DNA of 13,426 nt from CBIHLX01 sp966210935 (GCA_966210935.1 CBIHLX010000020.1:1-13426), one strand, 5' to 3'; shown: positions 5,675-12,592, counted from the first letter of the stretch. A program made the numbers and translations. The notes: a model not told the origin generated them from the letters alone.

Positions 5675-5691
5675 TAGATTAGTGGCCAATG

Positions 5692-5749
5692 AAAAAGCCC
5701 GCGGTCTGCGGGACTCACCGAGGCAATCGGGAGTCCCGCAGGGCGGGCT
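5692..5749 (-). terminator. Two-storey intrinsic terminator of gene 5748-6152
   Basis: Outer stem AGCCCG (5696-5701) / CGGGCT (5744-5749), inner 11-bp stem CTGCGGGACTC (5706-5716) / GAGTCCCGCAG (5731-5741) with a further CCG/CGG near the loop. Then a run of T (5696-5692) on the minus strand. The outer stem overlaps the gene's TAG stop codon. Confidence 0.9.
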
Positions 5750-6152
5750 AGTCGAAGGGTGGGATCGAAATGAACGCACCCCGAGTAAAGCTTGACTCAA
5801 TCGCGGCCGGAACGCCTTCAGCTACTAGGTAGCCAACGACCGGCTGGTAGGAGACGATGAGACGACGCGGATTGCCGTTGTCGAACGCATCCTCAACCTC
5901 TTCGAGATGCAGTTCCTCGCGGGTTCCTGTGTCAAGCACGTGGAAGATGGTATCTCCGTACGTGATTTGGGTTTGCTGGAAGAGGCTTGCTGGCGTACCG
6001 GTAAGCGGATCTGCTTCGGTGAATACCACAGGCTTTTCGACGATAGTGATCCCTTTGCCCTGAAGGTTAAGGATATCATCGAGCACTTCACAGGTTTCTA
6101 TTGGTACTCCGTCGACCCGCACTGTATTGTCGTCATCAACTTCAAACTTCAT
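5748..6152 (-). CDS. Hypothetical protein, about 134 residues
   Basis: Not recognised. Acidic soluble protein that looks largely beta (FEVDDDNTVRVDGVPIE at the start; later TIFHVLDTG and RRLIVSYQPVVGYLV), with a Pro-rich C-terminal tail ISIPPFD. One Cys. I chose ATG 6152 because TAGG with AAAGG just before it gives a Shine-Dalgarno 6-10 nt upstream and the protein begins MKFEVDDD. The upstream ATG 6182 adds ten residues (MATTPKGRSR) but has no clear ribosome binding site. Promoter and terminator closely resemble those of gene 5269-5601, forming a pair of look-alike cassettes around unrelated proteins. No functional inference is justified. Confidence 0.83.
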   Translation of the reverse strand: MKFEVDDDNTVRVDGVPIETCEVLDDILNLQGKGITIVEKPVVFTEADPLTGTPASLFQQTQITYGDTIFHVLDTGTREELHLEEVEDAFDNGNPRRLIVSYQPVVGYLVAEGVPAAIESSFTRGAFISIPPFD

Positions 6153-6212
6153 GCGTGACCTACCTTTCGGTGTTGTTGCCATAAGACTTTCTTACGGCAG
6201 GTCATCTACATA

Positions 6213-6241
6213 ACTATAACACAAATCTTAATATTTGTCGA
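6213..6241 (-). promoter_or_regulatory. Promoter of gene 5748-6152
   Basis: Minus strand: -35 TCGACA (6241-6236), 17-nt spacer ending in TGT, -10 TATAGT (6218-6213). Same elements as at 5646-5674. The start of transcription would be near 6206, before both candidate start codons. Confidence 0.82.
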
Positions 6242-6277
6242 TAGTCGTGGTGTTGAGGGAGATACGGTCTATACCTC

Positions 6278-6306
6278 TTGACGTACCCCTTAAAATTTGC
6301 TATGCT
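6278..6306 (+). promoter_or_regulatory. Promoter of the rplC-rpsH operon
   Basis: -35 TTGACG (6278-6283, 5 of 6), 17-nt spacer ending in TGC (extended -10), -10 TATGCT (6301-6306, 4 of 6). Transcription would start near 6313, giving a leader of about 100 nt. Divergent from the promoter at 6213-6241. Confidence 0.78.
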
Positions 6307-6317
6307 ACATAGGTAAC

Positions 6318-6331
6318 TTATTACGTAATAA
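6318..6331. promoter_or_regulatory. Perfect 14-bp palindrome just after the operon's predicted transcription start
   Basis: TTATTACGTAATAA is a perfect dyad at about +5 to +18 of the predicted transcript. Its position suits an operator for a dimeric repressor, or it may be the first hairpin of the leader RNA. The function is inferred from position only. Confidence 0.5.
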
Positions 6332-6338
6332 CAACTGT

Positions 6339-6394
6339 CTCTTGGTGAACCGGCAAGTCTACATCTGTAGAAACTACCTGCCACCAAGAGTTTT
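6339..6394 (+). promoter_or_regulatory. Leader hairpin of the ribosomal protein operon, possible attenuator
   Basis: Outer stem CTCTTGGTG (6339-6347) / CACCAAGAG (6382-6390), 9 bp perfect; a GGCA (6352-6355) / TGCC (6379-6382) step that shares one base with it; and an inner hairpin TCTAC (6358-6362) / GTAGA (6367-6371). TTTT follows directly at 6391-6394, as in an intrinsic terminator. It ends 19 nt before the rplC ATG, so it could act by attenuation or by controlling access to the ribosome binding site. S10-operon leaders are sites of autogenous control in other bacteria (L4 in E. coli). Confidence 0.7.
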
Positions 6395-6413
6395 AAGTGG
6401 GAGCAAGAGGGCA

Positions 6414-7028
6414 ATGAAAGCACTTCTCGGTACCAAAATTGGTATGACCCAAATCATCAGCGAGGATGGACGTGCAGTTCCTGTAACGTTAATTCAAGCT
6501 GGCCCCGTGACTGTGACTCAGGTCAAGTCTGTCGAAATCGACGGATACAACGCAGTACAGGTGGCATATGGTGAGGGTAAGAACCTGAGCAAGGCCGTGG
6601 CTGGTCACACAAAGACCGCCGGTGTTACCCCGAAACATATTCGGGAATTTCGTGTCGATGAACTACCTACCGACCTTAAGGTTGGTGACGTCATCGACGT
6701 AACTAAGTTTGAACTGGGCGACGTGGTCGACGCTACAGGTACAAGCAAGGGTAAAGGTTTTGCCGGTACGGTAAAACGCCATAACTTTAATACAAGCAAG
6801 AAGACTCACGGTGGTAACGGCTATGTCCGTAAGCCAGGTTCGATCGGATCAATGTATCCTCAGAAGGTCTTTAAGGGTAAGCGCATGGCCGGCCGTATGG
6901 GTGCAGACCGCGTTACCGTTAAGAACCTCGAAGTTGCATACGTCGATAGCGCGAACAACCTGATCGGCCTCAAGGGTGCCGTTCCAGGTCCTAAGAAGGG
7001 TCTGATCGTAATCGGAGGTAAGGCATAA
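6414..7028 (+). CDS. rplC: 50S ribosomal protein L3 (uL3)
   Basis: Early-assembling 23S rRNA-binding protein near the peptidyl transferase centre. 204 residues (E. coli 209). The hallmarks are LLGTKIGMTQ at the N-terminus, GTSKGKGFAGTVKRHNF at about 106-122, RKPGSIGS, and FKGKRMAGRMG. I use ATG 6414 because it begins the conserved MKALLGTKIG; the longer frame from TTG 6297 runs through the promoter and leader. GGGAG (6399-6403) is 10 nt upstream and a second purine stretch AAGAGG is nearer. First gene of the operon here, because rpsJ has been separated. Its stop overlaps the rplD start by one base (TAATG). Confidence 0.98.
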   Translation: MKALLGTKIGMTQIISEDGRAVPVTLIQAGPVTVTQVKSVEIDGYNAVQVAYGEGKNLSKAVAGHTKTAGVTPKHIREFRVDELPTDLKVGDVIDVTKFELGDVVDATGTSKGKGFAGTVKRHNFNTSKKTHGGNGYVRKPGSIGSMYPQKVFKGKRMAGRMGADRVTVKNLEVAYVDSANNLIGLKGAVPGPKKGLIVIGGKA

Positions 7029-7642
7029 TGGCTGAGACTACTAAAGCAGCAGCAACTGCTCTACCAAACGAAGTCTTCAACGTTACTGTTGAAAACCATG
7101 AGCTTTTGAAGCTTGCGTATGATTCATACCTCGCTAACAGCCGTCTTGCAAGTGCTACTACTAAGCAGCGTGGCGAAGTCCGCGGTGGTGGTAAGAAGCC
7201 TTGGAAGCAGAAGGGTACTGGTCGTGCACGTTTTGGTTCGAGCCGTAACCCAATCTGGCGCGGTGGTGGTATTGTTTTCGGTCCTCGTGGCAATGAAAAC
7301 TACACCAAGAAGCTTTCGACAACCAGTAAGCGCGTTGCTGTAAAGCAGGCACTGACACTGGCTAACGAAGCTGGCAAGATTGTTGTTAAGGATGTTGCAA
7401 CAACTGGCAAGACTGCCGAAGTTGTGAAGTTCCTAGCTGACAACAAGTTTGCTCGTAAGGCACTGATCGTTGTTGACGAAAAGACTCCTGAGTTGATTCG
7501 TGCTACTAACAACATTCAGAATGTATTGTTGATTCGCGCAAACTACTTGAGCGTATATCACATTTTGAACGCTGACCACATCGTTCTTTCACCTAAGTCT
7601 GTTCCTGTTCTTAAGGACTGGCTCGTTAAGGAGGAGGCGTAA
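7028..7642 (+). CDS. rplD: 50S ribosomal protein L4 (uL4)
   Basis: Binds 23S rRNA domain I; its long loop lines the exit tunnel, and in E. coli it represses the S10 operon. 204 residues (E. coli 201). The extended loop is present: KQRGEVRGGGKKPWKQKGTG followed by RARFGSSRNPIWRGGGIVFGPRG. The C-terminal part (KALIVVDEK, NVLLIRANYLSVYHILNADHI) matches the family. The N-terminus carries an Ala/Thr-rich extension of about ten residues. It starts in the TAATG overlap with rplC, with GGAGGTAAGG upstream. Whether it regulates the operon leader here cannot be told from sequence. Confidence 0.98.
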   Translation: MAETTKAAATALPNEVFNVTVENHELLKLAYDSYLANSRLASATTKQRGEVRGGGKKPWKQKGTGRARFGSSRNPIWRGGGIVFGPRGNENYTKKLSTTSKRVAVKQALTLANEAGKIVVKDVATTGKTAEVVKFLADNKFARKALIVVDEKTPELIRATNNIQNVLLIRANYLSVYHILNADHIVLSPKSVPVLKDWLVKEEA

Positions 7643-7643
7643 T

Positions 7644-7958
7644 ATGACAAATATTAGCGTTATCCCACGTGCTACTGAGAAAGCCTATGCCCAGTCTCAG
7701 AGCAATGTTTACGTATTTAATGTTCCACTGACAGCTAATAAGCAAGAAATTGTTGCTGCTGTGGAAGCGCAATTTGAAGTAAAAGTAACTGGTATCAAGA
7801 CTCTGGTACAAAGTGGTAAGGCAGTTCGCTTTAGCCGCGGTAAGAACCGCCACCCAGGCACAACGACTCGTAAGGATTCTAAGAAGGCTTACGTAACGCT
7901 TGCTGAAGGTAGCAGTATCCAGGTCTTTGAACAGCCAGCTGAAGAGGAGAAGAAGTAA
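7644..7958 (+). CDS. rplW: 50S ribosomal protein L23 (uL23)
   Basis: Sits at the exit of the peptide tunnel and is the docking site for trigger factor and SRP. 104 residues (E. coli 100). Typical features are PRATEKAYA at the N-terminus, NVYVFNVPLTANKQEI, the basic loop FSRGKNRHPGTTTRKDSKKA and the final beta strand. The C-terminus ends in an acidic/basic tail EEEKK. GGAGGAGG lies before the TAATATG junction with rplD; the end overlaps rplB by one base. Confidence 0.97.
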   Translation: MTNISVIPRATEKAYAQSQSNVYVFNVPLTANKQEIVAAVEAQFEVKVTGIKTLVQSGKAVRFSRGKNRHPGTTTRKDSKKAYVTLAEGSSIQVFEQPAEEEKK

Positions 7959-8797
7959 TGCCGATTAAAGCTTACAATCCAACTACTCCAGCTCGCCGTG
8001 GCATGACCAGCCAGGATCTAAGTGAGATTACAACTCGTAAGCCACTTAAGAGCCTGATCAAGAGCAAGAAGCAGAACGCCGGTCGTAACAACACTGGTCG
8101 TATCACTGTTCGTCACCGTGGTGGTGGTGTTAAGCGACACTACCGTCTGGTTAACCACCGTCTTGCTCCAGGCCTGACTGTAACGGTTGAAGAAATCGAA
8201 TACGATCCAAACCGTTCAGCACGTATTGCACGTGTTAAGGATCAGCACGGCCTGTACCACTACATCCTGGCTGATACCAGCATGACTAAAGGTAAGGTAA
8301 TCGTTAGCGGTGAAGACGCTCCAATTGAAGCTTCAAACCGCATGACCCTTGCTAAGATTCCTGTTGGTTCACAGATCTACGCGATCGAAATCAACCCAGG
8401 CCGTGGTGCTCAGATGGTTCGCGCCGCTGGTACTAAGGCACAGCTCATGGCTAAGGAAGGTGACTACGCACAGGTGCGTATGCCGTCTGGCGAAGTCCGC
8501 CGTTTCCGCCTGGAAGCTACTGCTGCTATCGGTGTTGTCGGTAACGTTCAGCACCAAAACGTCAAGATTGGTTCTGCCGGTCGTAATCGCCGCAAGGGTA
8601 TTCGCCCAAGTGTCCGTGGTGTCGTAATGAACGCCGCAGATCACCCGCACGGTGGTGGTGACGGTGGTCGTCACGGTAGTGGTAAACCACCACGCACTCC
8701 ATGGGGTCAGTTGACTCTTGGTTACCGTACTCGTCGTCGTAAAGATACCAGCAAGATGATTGTTAAAAGTCGCCATGATGCGAAGAGGAAGAGGTAG
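7958..8797 (+). CDS. rplB: 50S ribosomal protein L2 (uL2)
   Basis: Large-subunit protein required for subunit association and peptidyl transfer. 279 residues (E. coli 273). The signature MNAADHPHGGGDGG (224-237) contains the conserved His residues near the catalytic centre. Other hallmarks are the basic N-terminal tail, GRNNTGRITVRHRGGG and the C-terminal PWGQLTLGYRTRRRKDT. Start in the TAATG overlap with rplW; GAGGAGAAG provides the ribosome binding site. Confidence 0.98.
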   Translation: MPIKAYNPTTPARRGMTSQDLSEITTRKPLKSLIKSKKQNAGRNNTGRITVRHRGGGVKRHYRLVNHRLAPGLTVTVEEIEYDPNRSARIARVKDQHGLYHYILADTSMTKGKVIVSGEDAPIEASNRMTLAKIPVGSQIYAIEINPGRGAQMVRAAGTKAQLMAKEGDYAQVRMPSGEVRRFRLEATAAIGVVGNVQHQNVKIGSAGRNRRKGIRPSVRGVVMNAADHPHGGGDGGRHGSGKPPRTPWGQLTLGYRTRRRKDTSKMIVKSRHDAKRKR

Positions 8798-8800
8798 TAT

Positions 8801-9067
8801 ATGAGTCGATCACTCAAGAAAGGCCCATTCATCGACACCAAGCTCGCTAAGAAAGTGGCGGCGCTTGGTACGAATGACCGTACTATCATCAAGACTTGGG
8901 CTCGTGCTAGCACGATTACCCCTGAGATGGTCGGTCGTACGATCGCTGTTCACAACGGTCGCGTACACGTTCCTGTGCTCGTGTCGGAAAACATGGTTGG
9001 TCACAAGCTCGGTGAGTTTAGCCCAACTCGTAAGTTCCGCAAGCACGGTGGAAAGGATAAGAAGTAG
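8801..9067 (+). CDS. rpsS: 30S ribosomal protein S19 (uS19)
   Basis: Small-subunit head protein contacting S13 and the A-site finger. 88 residues (E. coli 92). The near-invariant SRSLKKGPFID start, the central WARASTITPEMVGRTIAVHNG, and VGHKLGEFSPTRKFRKHGG are all present. Three nt separate it from rplB; GAGG lies just upstream. Ends with a basic KDKK tail. Confidence 0.98.
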   Translation: MSRSLKKGPFIDTKLAKKVAALGTNDRTIIKTWARASTITPEMVGRTIAVHNGRVHVPVLVSENMVGHKLGEFSPTRKFRKHGGKDKK

Positions 9068-9069
9068 TT

Positions 9070-9483
9070 ATGGCAGAACAATTTACCGTTCGTGCATACG
9101 CTAAGGGTGTTGATCAAGCCCCACGTAAGGTTAGCCTCGTTGCTGCCCTCGTACGTGGCCGCACCGTAGCAGACGCACTTGTTATCCTTGAGCACGTTCC
9201 AAAGCGTGCTGCACTCCCAGTCAAGAAAGCGATTGAGAGCGCAAAAGCTAATGCATCAAACAACCACGGTCTTGACGCCAAGACTCTCGAGATCACCACT
9301 CTGTCAGTGACAGCTGGTCCTCGCCTGAAGCGTTTCAAGCCAGCAAGCCGTGGCCGTGCCCTTCCATTTGAGAAGAAGACGAGCCACATCTTGGTTGAGG
9401 TGACTGGTACTGAGAAACCTAAGAAGCCTGCAGCAAAGCCAGCCGTTAAAGCTGAAGCAGCTGAAGTGAAGGAGAGCAAATAA
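9070..9483 (+). CDS. rplV: 50S ribosomal protein L22 (uL22)
   Basis: Spans the large subunit; its hairpin lines the exit tunnel near L4, a region where macrolide-resistance changes arise in other bacteria. 137 residues against 110 in E. coli. The core (RKVSLVAALVRGRTVADAL, KKAIESAKANASNNHGL, and the tunnel loop PRLKRFKPASRGRALP) is complete, and the extra length is a C-terminal Ala/Pro/Lys/Glu-rich tail of about 25 residues (PKKPAAKPAVKAEAAEVKE). Its stop directly abuts the rpsC ATG (TAAATG). Confidence 0.97.
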   Translation: MAEQFTVRAYAKGVDQAPRKVSLVAALVRGRTVADALVILEHVPKRAALPVKKAIESAKANASNNHGLDAKTLEITTLSVTAGPRLKRFKPASRGRALPFEKKTSHILVEVTGTEKPKKPAAKPAVKAEAAEVKESK

Positions 9484-10119
9484 ATGGGCCAAAAAGTAAA
9501 CCCAATTAGCTTCCGTCTTCAAGTTCACAAGAACTGGGATTCACGCTGGTTCGCTGGCAAACGAGAATTTGCCAAGTGGCTTATCGAAGACGTAAGGATC
9601 CGCGAACTGATTGAAAAGAAGTTCGCATCACGCCCAACCATCAATCGTATTGAGATTGAACGTTCGGCAAACCTTATCACTATTACCATCCACACAGCTA
9701 AGGCTGGTGTTGTGATCGGTCGTGGTGGTGCAGGCGTTACTGAGCTGAAAGCTAACATCGAAAAGATCGCTAGCCTGCCAGTTCGTATCAACATCGAAGA
9801 AGTAAAGCGTCCTGAACTTGCTGCTAAGTTGGTTGCCGAGAACATTGCTCGTCAGCTCGAACGCCGCATCAACTTCCGCCGTGCAACTAAGATGACTGCG
9901 CAAAACACAATGGCTGCCGGTGCCAAAGGTATTCGTATCGAGGTTGCTGGTCGTTTGAACAATGCTGAAATGGCTCGTCGTGAAAAGGTTATCGAAGGTT
10001 CTGTGCCATTGCACACCCTCCGCGCCGACATCGACTTCCACTCAGCTCGTGCCCAGACTCCTGCCGGTATCATCGGTGTAAAGGTGTGGATCTACAAGGG
10101 CGAAAGGAGTGACCGTTAA
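9484..10119 (+). CDS. rpsC: 30S ribosomal protein S3 (uS3)
   Basis: Part of the mRNA entry site with helicase-like function. 211 residues, shorter than E. coli (233) because it ends soon after the conserved VKVWIYKGE. The N-terminus MGQKVNPISFRLQ is typical; the type II KH domain shows VVIGRGGAGV with the GxxG loop at 79-82. The C-terminal domain follows (RINFRRATKMTAQNTMAAGAKG split across the family block, then RADIDFHSARAQTPAGIIG). Zero spacing after rplV; TAATG overlap with rplP. Confidence 0.98.
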   Translation: MGQKVNPISFRLQVHKNWDSRWFAGKREFAKWLIEDVRIRELIEKKFASRPTINRIEIERSANLITITIHTAKAGVVIGRGGAGVTELKANIEKIASLPVRINIEEVKRPELAAKLVAENIARQLERRINFRRATKMTAQNTMAAGAKGIRIEVAGRLNNAEMARREKVIEGSVPLHTLRADIDFHSARAQTPAGIIGVKVWIYKGERSDR

Positions 10120-10532
10120 TGTTACTTCCAAAGCGCACTAAGTTCCGCAAGGTTCGCAAAGGCAAGAACGACGGTATCGCAACTCGCGGTCACTACATTG
10201 CCTTCGGTGACTTTGCTATCCAGTCACAGGGTAACTCTGACATCACCTCTCGCCAGATCGAGTCAGCTCGTCAGGCGATGACCCGCTACATCAAGCGTGG
10301 TGGTAAAATCTGGATTCGTATCTTCCCACACATCCCTGTCACTCGTAAGCCACTCGGTCTTAAGATGGGTGGTGGTAAGGGTAACCCTGAATTCTTCGTT
10401 GCTAAGGTCAAGGCCGGCACCGTTTTGTTCGAAATGAAGGGTGTATCAGAAGAAGTTGCACGTGAGGCTATGCGCCTTGCTGCACACAAGCTTCCAGTTA
10501 AGACTAAGTTCATTAAGCGCGAGGAGGCGTAA
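10119..10532 (+). CDS. rplP: 50S ribosomal protein L16 (uL16)
   Basis: Late-assembling protein that helps position A- and P-site tRNAs. 137 residues (E. coli 136). Family features are MLLPKRTKFRKVRKGK, RGHYIAFGDFAIQ, RQAMTRYIKRGGKIWIRIFP and LPVKTKFIKREEA. At the position of E. coli Arg81, the substrate of the hydroxylase RoxA/YcfD, this protein has Lys82 (sequence GLKMGGGKG), so that modification would be impossible here. Start in the TAATG overlap with rpsC, after GGCGAAAGGAG. Confidence 0.98.
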   Translation: MLLPKRTKFRKVRKGKNDGIATRGHYIAFGDFAIQSQGNSDITSRQIESARQAMTRYIKRGGKIWIRIFPHIPVTRKPLGLKMGGGKGNPEFFVAKVKAGTVLFEMKGVSEEVAREAMRLAAHKLPVKTKFIKREEA

Positions 10533-10534
10533 TC

Positions 10535-10765
10535 ATGGCTGAAACAACCAAGAAGACGACTATCAAGACAGCTACTGAAGTGAAGACACTTGAGCAGCTT
10601 CGCGCTGAGCTCGCGACAAAGCAGGCTGATCAGATCGCCGCTAAGCGTTCACACGCTGCAGGCGAACTGGTTAACCCACGCGTCCTCACTGTTACACGTA
10701 AAGAAATCGCTCGCCTTCACACTGCTATCCGAGCAGCTGAGCTGAGCGAAAAGGAGAGTAAGTAA
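10535..10765 (+). CDS. rpmC: 50S ribosomal protein L29 (uL29)
   Basis: Small helical protein near the tunnel exit next to L23. 76 residues against 63 in E. coli: the core (TLEQLRAELATKQADQ, then RVLTVTRKEIARLHTAIR) is preceded by a Thr/Lys-rich extension of about 15 residues (MAETTKKTTIKTATEVK). The start has GAGGAGG 8 nt upstream. Two nt after rplP. Confidence 0.94.
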   Translation: MAETTKKTTIKTATEVKTLEQLRAELATKQADQIAAKRSHAAGELVNPRVLTVTRKEIARLHTAIRAAELSEKESK

Positions 10766-10766
10766 T

Positions 10767-11042
10767 ATGGCCAAGACACTGACCGGTATCGTGACCTCGG
10801 ATGTTCGCGAAAAGACTATTACCGTCACTGTTACTAGTCGTGAGACTCATCCTATTTATGGCAAGCAGTACACTGTTAGCCGTAAATATACTGCTCACGA
10901 TGAAAACAACGAAGCAAAGATTGGCGACAAGGTGACTATCACCGAAACTCGCCCTGTTTCGAAGACCAAGAGCTTTGCGCTCAAGCACATTGACGAAAAG
11001 TCACGTGGCTCTGTTGAGGTGAACACGGAGGCAGAGGTCTAA
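10767..11042 (+). CDS. rpsQ: 30S ribosomal protein S17 (uS17)
   Basis: Primary 16S rRNA-binding protein with an OB fold. 91 residues (E. coli 84). LTGIVTSDVREKTITVTV, HPIYGKQYTVSRKYTAHDE, IGDKVTITETRPVSKTKSF are family blocks. The C-terminal tail (EVNTEAEV) is acidic. TAATATG junction with rpmC; AAGGAG upstream. Confidence 0.97.
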   Translation: MAKTLTGIVTSDVREKTITVTVTSRETHPIYGKQYTVSRKYTAHDENNEAKIGDKVTITETRPVSKTKSFALKHIDEKSRGSVEVNTEAEV

Positions 11043-11043
11043 T

Positions 11044-11412
11044 ATGCTACAGCAAGAATCTCGCATGAAAGTAACCGACAACAGCGGTGCTAAGGAAGCC
11101 CTTATCATCCGCGTACTCGGTGGCACTAAGCGCCGCTACGCTCGCGTTGGTGACATCGTTGTCGTTACTATCAAGCAAGCAAGCCCAACAGGTAACGTTA
11201 AGAAGAAGACTATTCAGAAGGCGGTTGTGGTTCGTACTCGTGACCAGATCCACCGCAAGGACGGTAGCACTATCAGCTTCGACGACAATGCTTGTGTAAT
11301 CATTAACGATGATAAGAACCCTAAGGCTACTCGTGTCTTCGGCCCAGTCCCACGTGAACTACGTGACCTCGGCTACAGTAAGATCATTAGCCTTGCTCCG
11401 GAGGTACTCTAA
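11044..11412 (+). CDS. rplN: 50S ribosomal protein L14 (uL14)
   Basis: Forms an intersubunit bridge and is the binding site of the silencing factor RsfS in other bacteria. 122 residues, normal length (E. coli 123). Clear blocks: MLQQESRMKVTDNSGAKEAL, IRVLGGTKRRYARVGDIVVV, and FGPVPRELRDLGYSKIISLAPEVL in part. It contains the only Cys (in DDNACVIIN) among the intact translation proteins of this window. GGAGGCAGAGG lies just upstream of the TAATATG junction. Confidence 0.98.
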   Translation: MLQQESRMKVTDNSGAKEALIIRVLGGTKRRYARVGDIVVVTIKQASPTGNVKKKTIQKAVVVRTRDQIHRKDGSTISFDDNACVIINDDKNPKATRVFGPVPRELRDLGYSKIISLAPEVL

Positions 11413-11413
11413 T

Positions 11414-11737
11414 ATGGCACAGCGTATTCAAAAAGGCGATCTCGTCAAACTGATCAGCGGTGTTAACAAGGGTACGACCGGCAAGGTTGTCGCTGTCCTC
11501 GCCAAGAAGGGCGCTGTCCTTATCGAAGGCGTTGGTAACAAGCACCGTCACGTTAAGCCAAGTGCAGTTAACCCACGTGGTGGTAGCAAGGACATTCATG
11601 TTCCAACTCCACTTTCAAAGGTTGCACTTGTCGTTGATGAGAAGACTAGCAAAACGAGCCGTATCGGCTACGTAAAGAACGCCGACGGCACCAAGGTTCG
11701 CCTTGCTCGCCAGGCAAAGAATAAGGAGATTAAGTAA
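11414..11737 (+). CDS. rplX: 50S ribosomal protein L24 (uL24)
   Basis: Assembly initiator protein with a KOW motif. 107 residues (E. coli 104). KGDLVKLISGVNKGTTGKVV is the KOW block; then KHRHVKPSAVNPRGGSKDIH and SRIGYVKNADGTKVR. I use ATG 11414, one nt after the rplN stop, because the conserved protein begins there and GGAGG precedes it; the same frame is open upstream to 11309 but that part is only rplN read in another frame. Confidence 0.97.
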   Translation: MAQRIQKGDLVKLISGVNKGTTGKVVAVLAKKGAVLIEGVGNKHRHVKPSAVNPRGGSKDIHVPTPLSKVALVVDEKTSKTSRIGYVKNADGTKVRLARQAKNKEIK

Positions 11738-12321
11738 TGGCAAAAGCTACTACTACTGCCGCTGCTCCTCGCTTGAAAGCTTTGTACAACGAAAAGTTTG
11801 TCAAAGAACTACAAGCCGAACTAAACCTCGGTAACGTTCATCAAGTTCCAAAGCTTGAGAAGATTGTAGTAAGCGTTGGTATCGGCAAGAACAAAGATGA
11901 CAAGCGTCATCACGAAGTTGTCCGCAACACGCTTAACAAGATTACTGGTCAGTACCCAATTGACCGCCTGGCTAAGAAGTCAATCGCTGGCTTCAAGATC
12001 CGCGCAAACATGGGTAGCCCAATCGGCGTAACTGTCACCCTTCGTGGTGCACGCATGTACGAATTCCTCGACCGCCTGGTGAACGTATCACTTCCACGTG
12101 TACGTGACTTCCACGGTGTAAAGACGAAGTTCGACAAGGGTGGTAACTACAACCTGGGTATCGTTGAGCAATCAATCTTCCCAGAACTGACTTTTGAGGA
12201 GACTCAGCACCTTCACGGCCTGCAGATTACCTTCTCAATCAAGAACCAGGAAGCTGCACACAGCCGCGCCCTGCTTGAAAAGTTTGGTATGCCGTTTGAG
12301 AAAGAAGGAGGCGCACGCTAA
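11737..12321 (+). CDS. rplE: 50S ribosomal protein L5 (uL5)
   Basis: Binds 5S rRNA and forms part of the central protuberance. 194 residues (E. coli 179), with an N-terminal Ala/Thr extension of about ten residues (MAKATTTAAAPR). Core blocks: VPKLEKIVVSVGIG, GQYPIDRLAKKSIAGFKIR, GVTVTLRGARMYEFLDRLVN, LPRVRDFHGV, and the C-terminal LLEKFGMPFE. TAATG overlap with rplX. Confidence 0.98.
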   Translation: MAKATTTAAAPRLKALYNEKFVKELQAELNLGNVHQVPKLEKIVVSVGIGKNKDDKRHHEVVRNTLNKITGQYPIDRLAKKSIAGFKIRANMGSPIGVTVTLRGARMYEFLDRLVNVSLPRVRDFHGVKTKFDKGGNYNLGIVEQSIFPELTFEETQHLHGLQITFSIKNQEAAHSRALLEKFGMPFEKEGGAR

Positions 12322-12322
12322 T

Positions 12323-12592
12323 ATGGCTAAGAAATCTATGATCGCACGCGACGAAAAGCGTAAGAAGATGATCGAGAAGTACGCTGCTAAGCGCGCTGAA
12401 CTGAAGGAACTTGGTGACCTTGAAGGTCTCCAGGCACTCCCGCTCAACAGTAGCCCAACTCGCTGGAAGAACCGCGACATCCTAAGTGGCCGCCCACGTG
12501 GCTACATGCGTCGCTTTGGCCTGAGCCGTATTAACTTCCGTGAAAAGGCATCAAAGGGTGAAATCCCAGGCATTACGAAGAGTAGTTGGTAA
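12323..12592 (+). CDS. rpsN: 30S ribosomal protein S14 (uS14), zinc-free long form
   Basis: Small-subunit head protein next to S3 and S10. 89 residues with no Cys at all, so it is the zinc-free form rather than the about 61-residue CxxC type. The N-terminal helix MAKKSMIARDEKRKKMIEKY and the C-terminal GRPRGYMRRFGLSRINFREKA and GEIPGITKSSW (in two blocks) are typical. ATG 12323 follows the rplE stop by 1 nt (TAATATG), with AAGGAGG about 13 nt upstream; the open frame back to 12194 is rplE in another frame. Confidence 0.97.
   Translation: MAKKSMIARDEKRKKMIEKYAAKRAELKELGDLEGLQALPLNSSPTRWKNRDILSGRPRGYMRRFGLSRINFREKASKGEIPGITKSSW

Noticed and set aside
6153..6182. Upstream start ATG 6182 for the gene ending at 5748
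   Set aside because: No Shine-Dalgarno, while ATG 6152 has one; kept only as an alternative, since the promoter start near 6206 would allow both.
6297..6413. N-terminal extension of L3 from TTG 6297
   Set aside because: The extension would be translated from the -10 region and leader hairpin; conserved L3 starts at MKALLGTKIG (ATG 6414).
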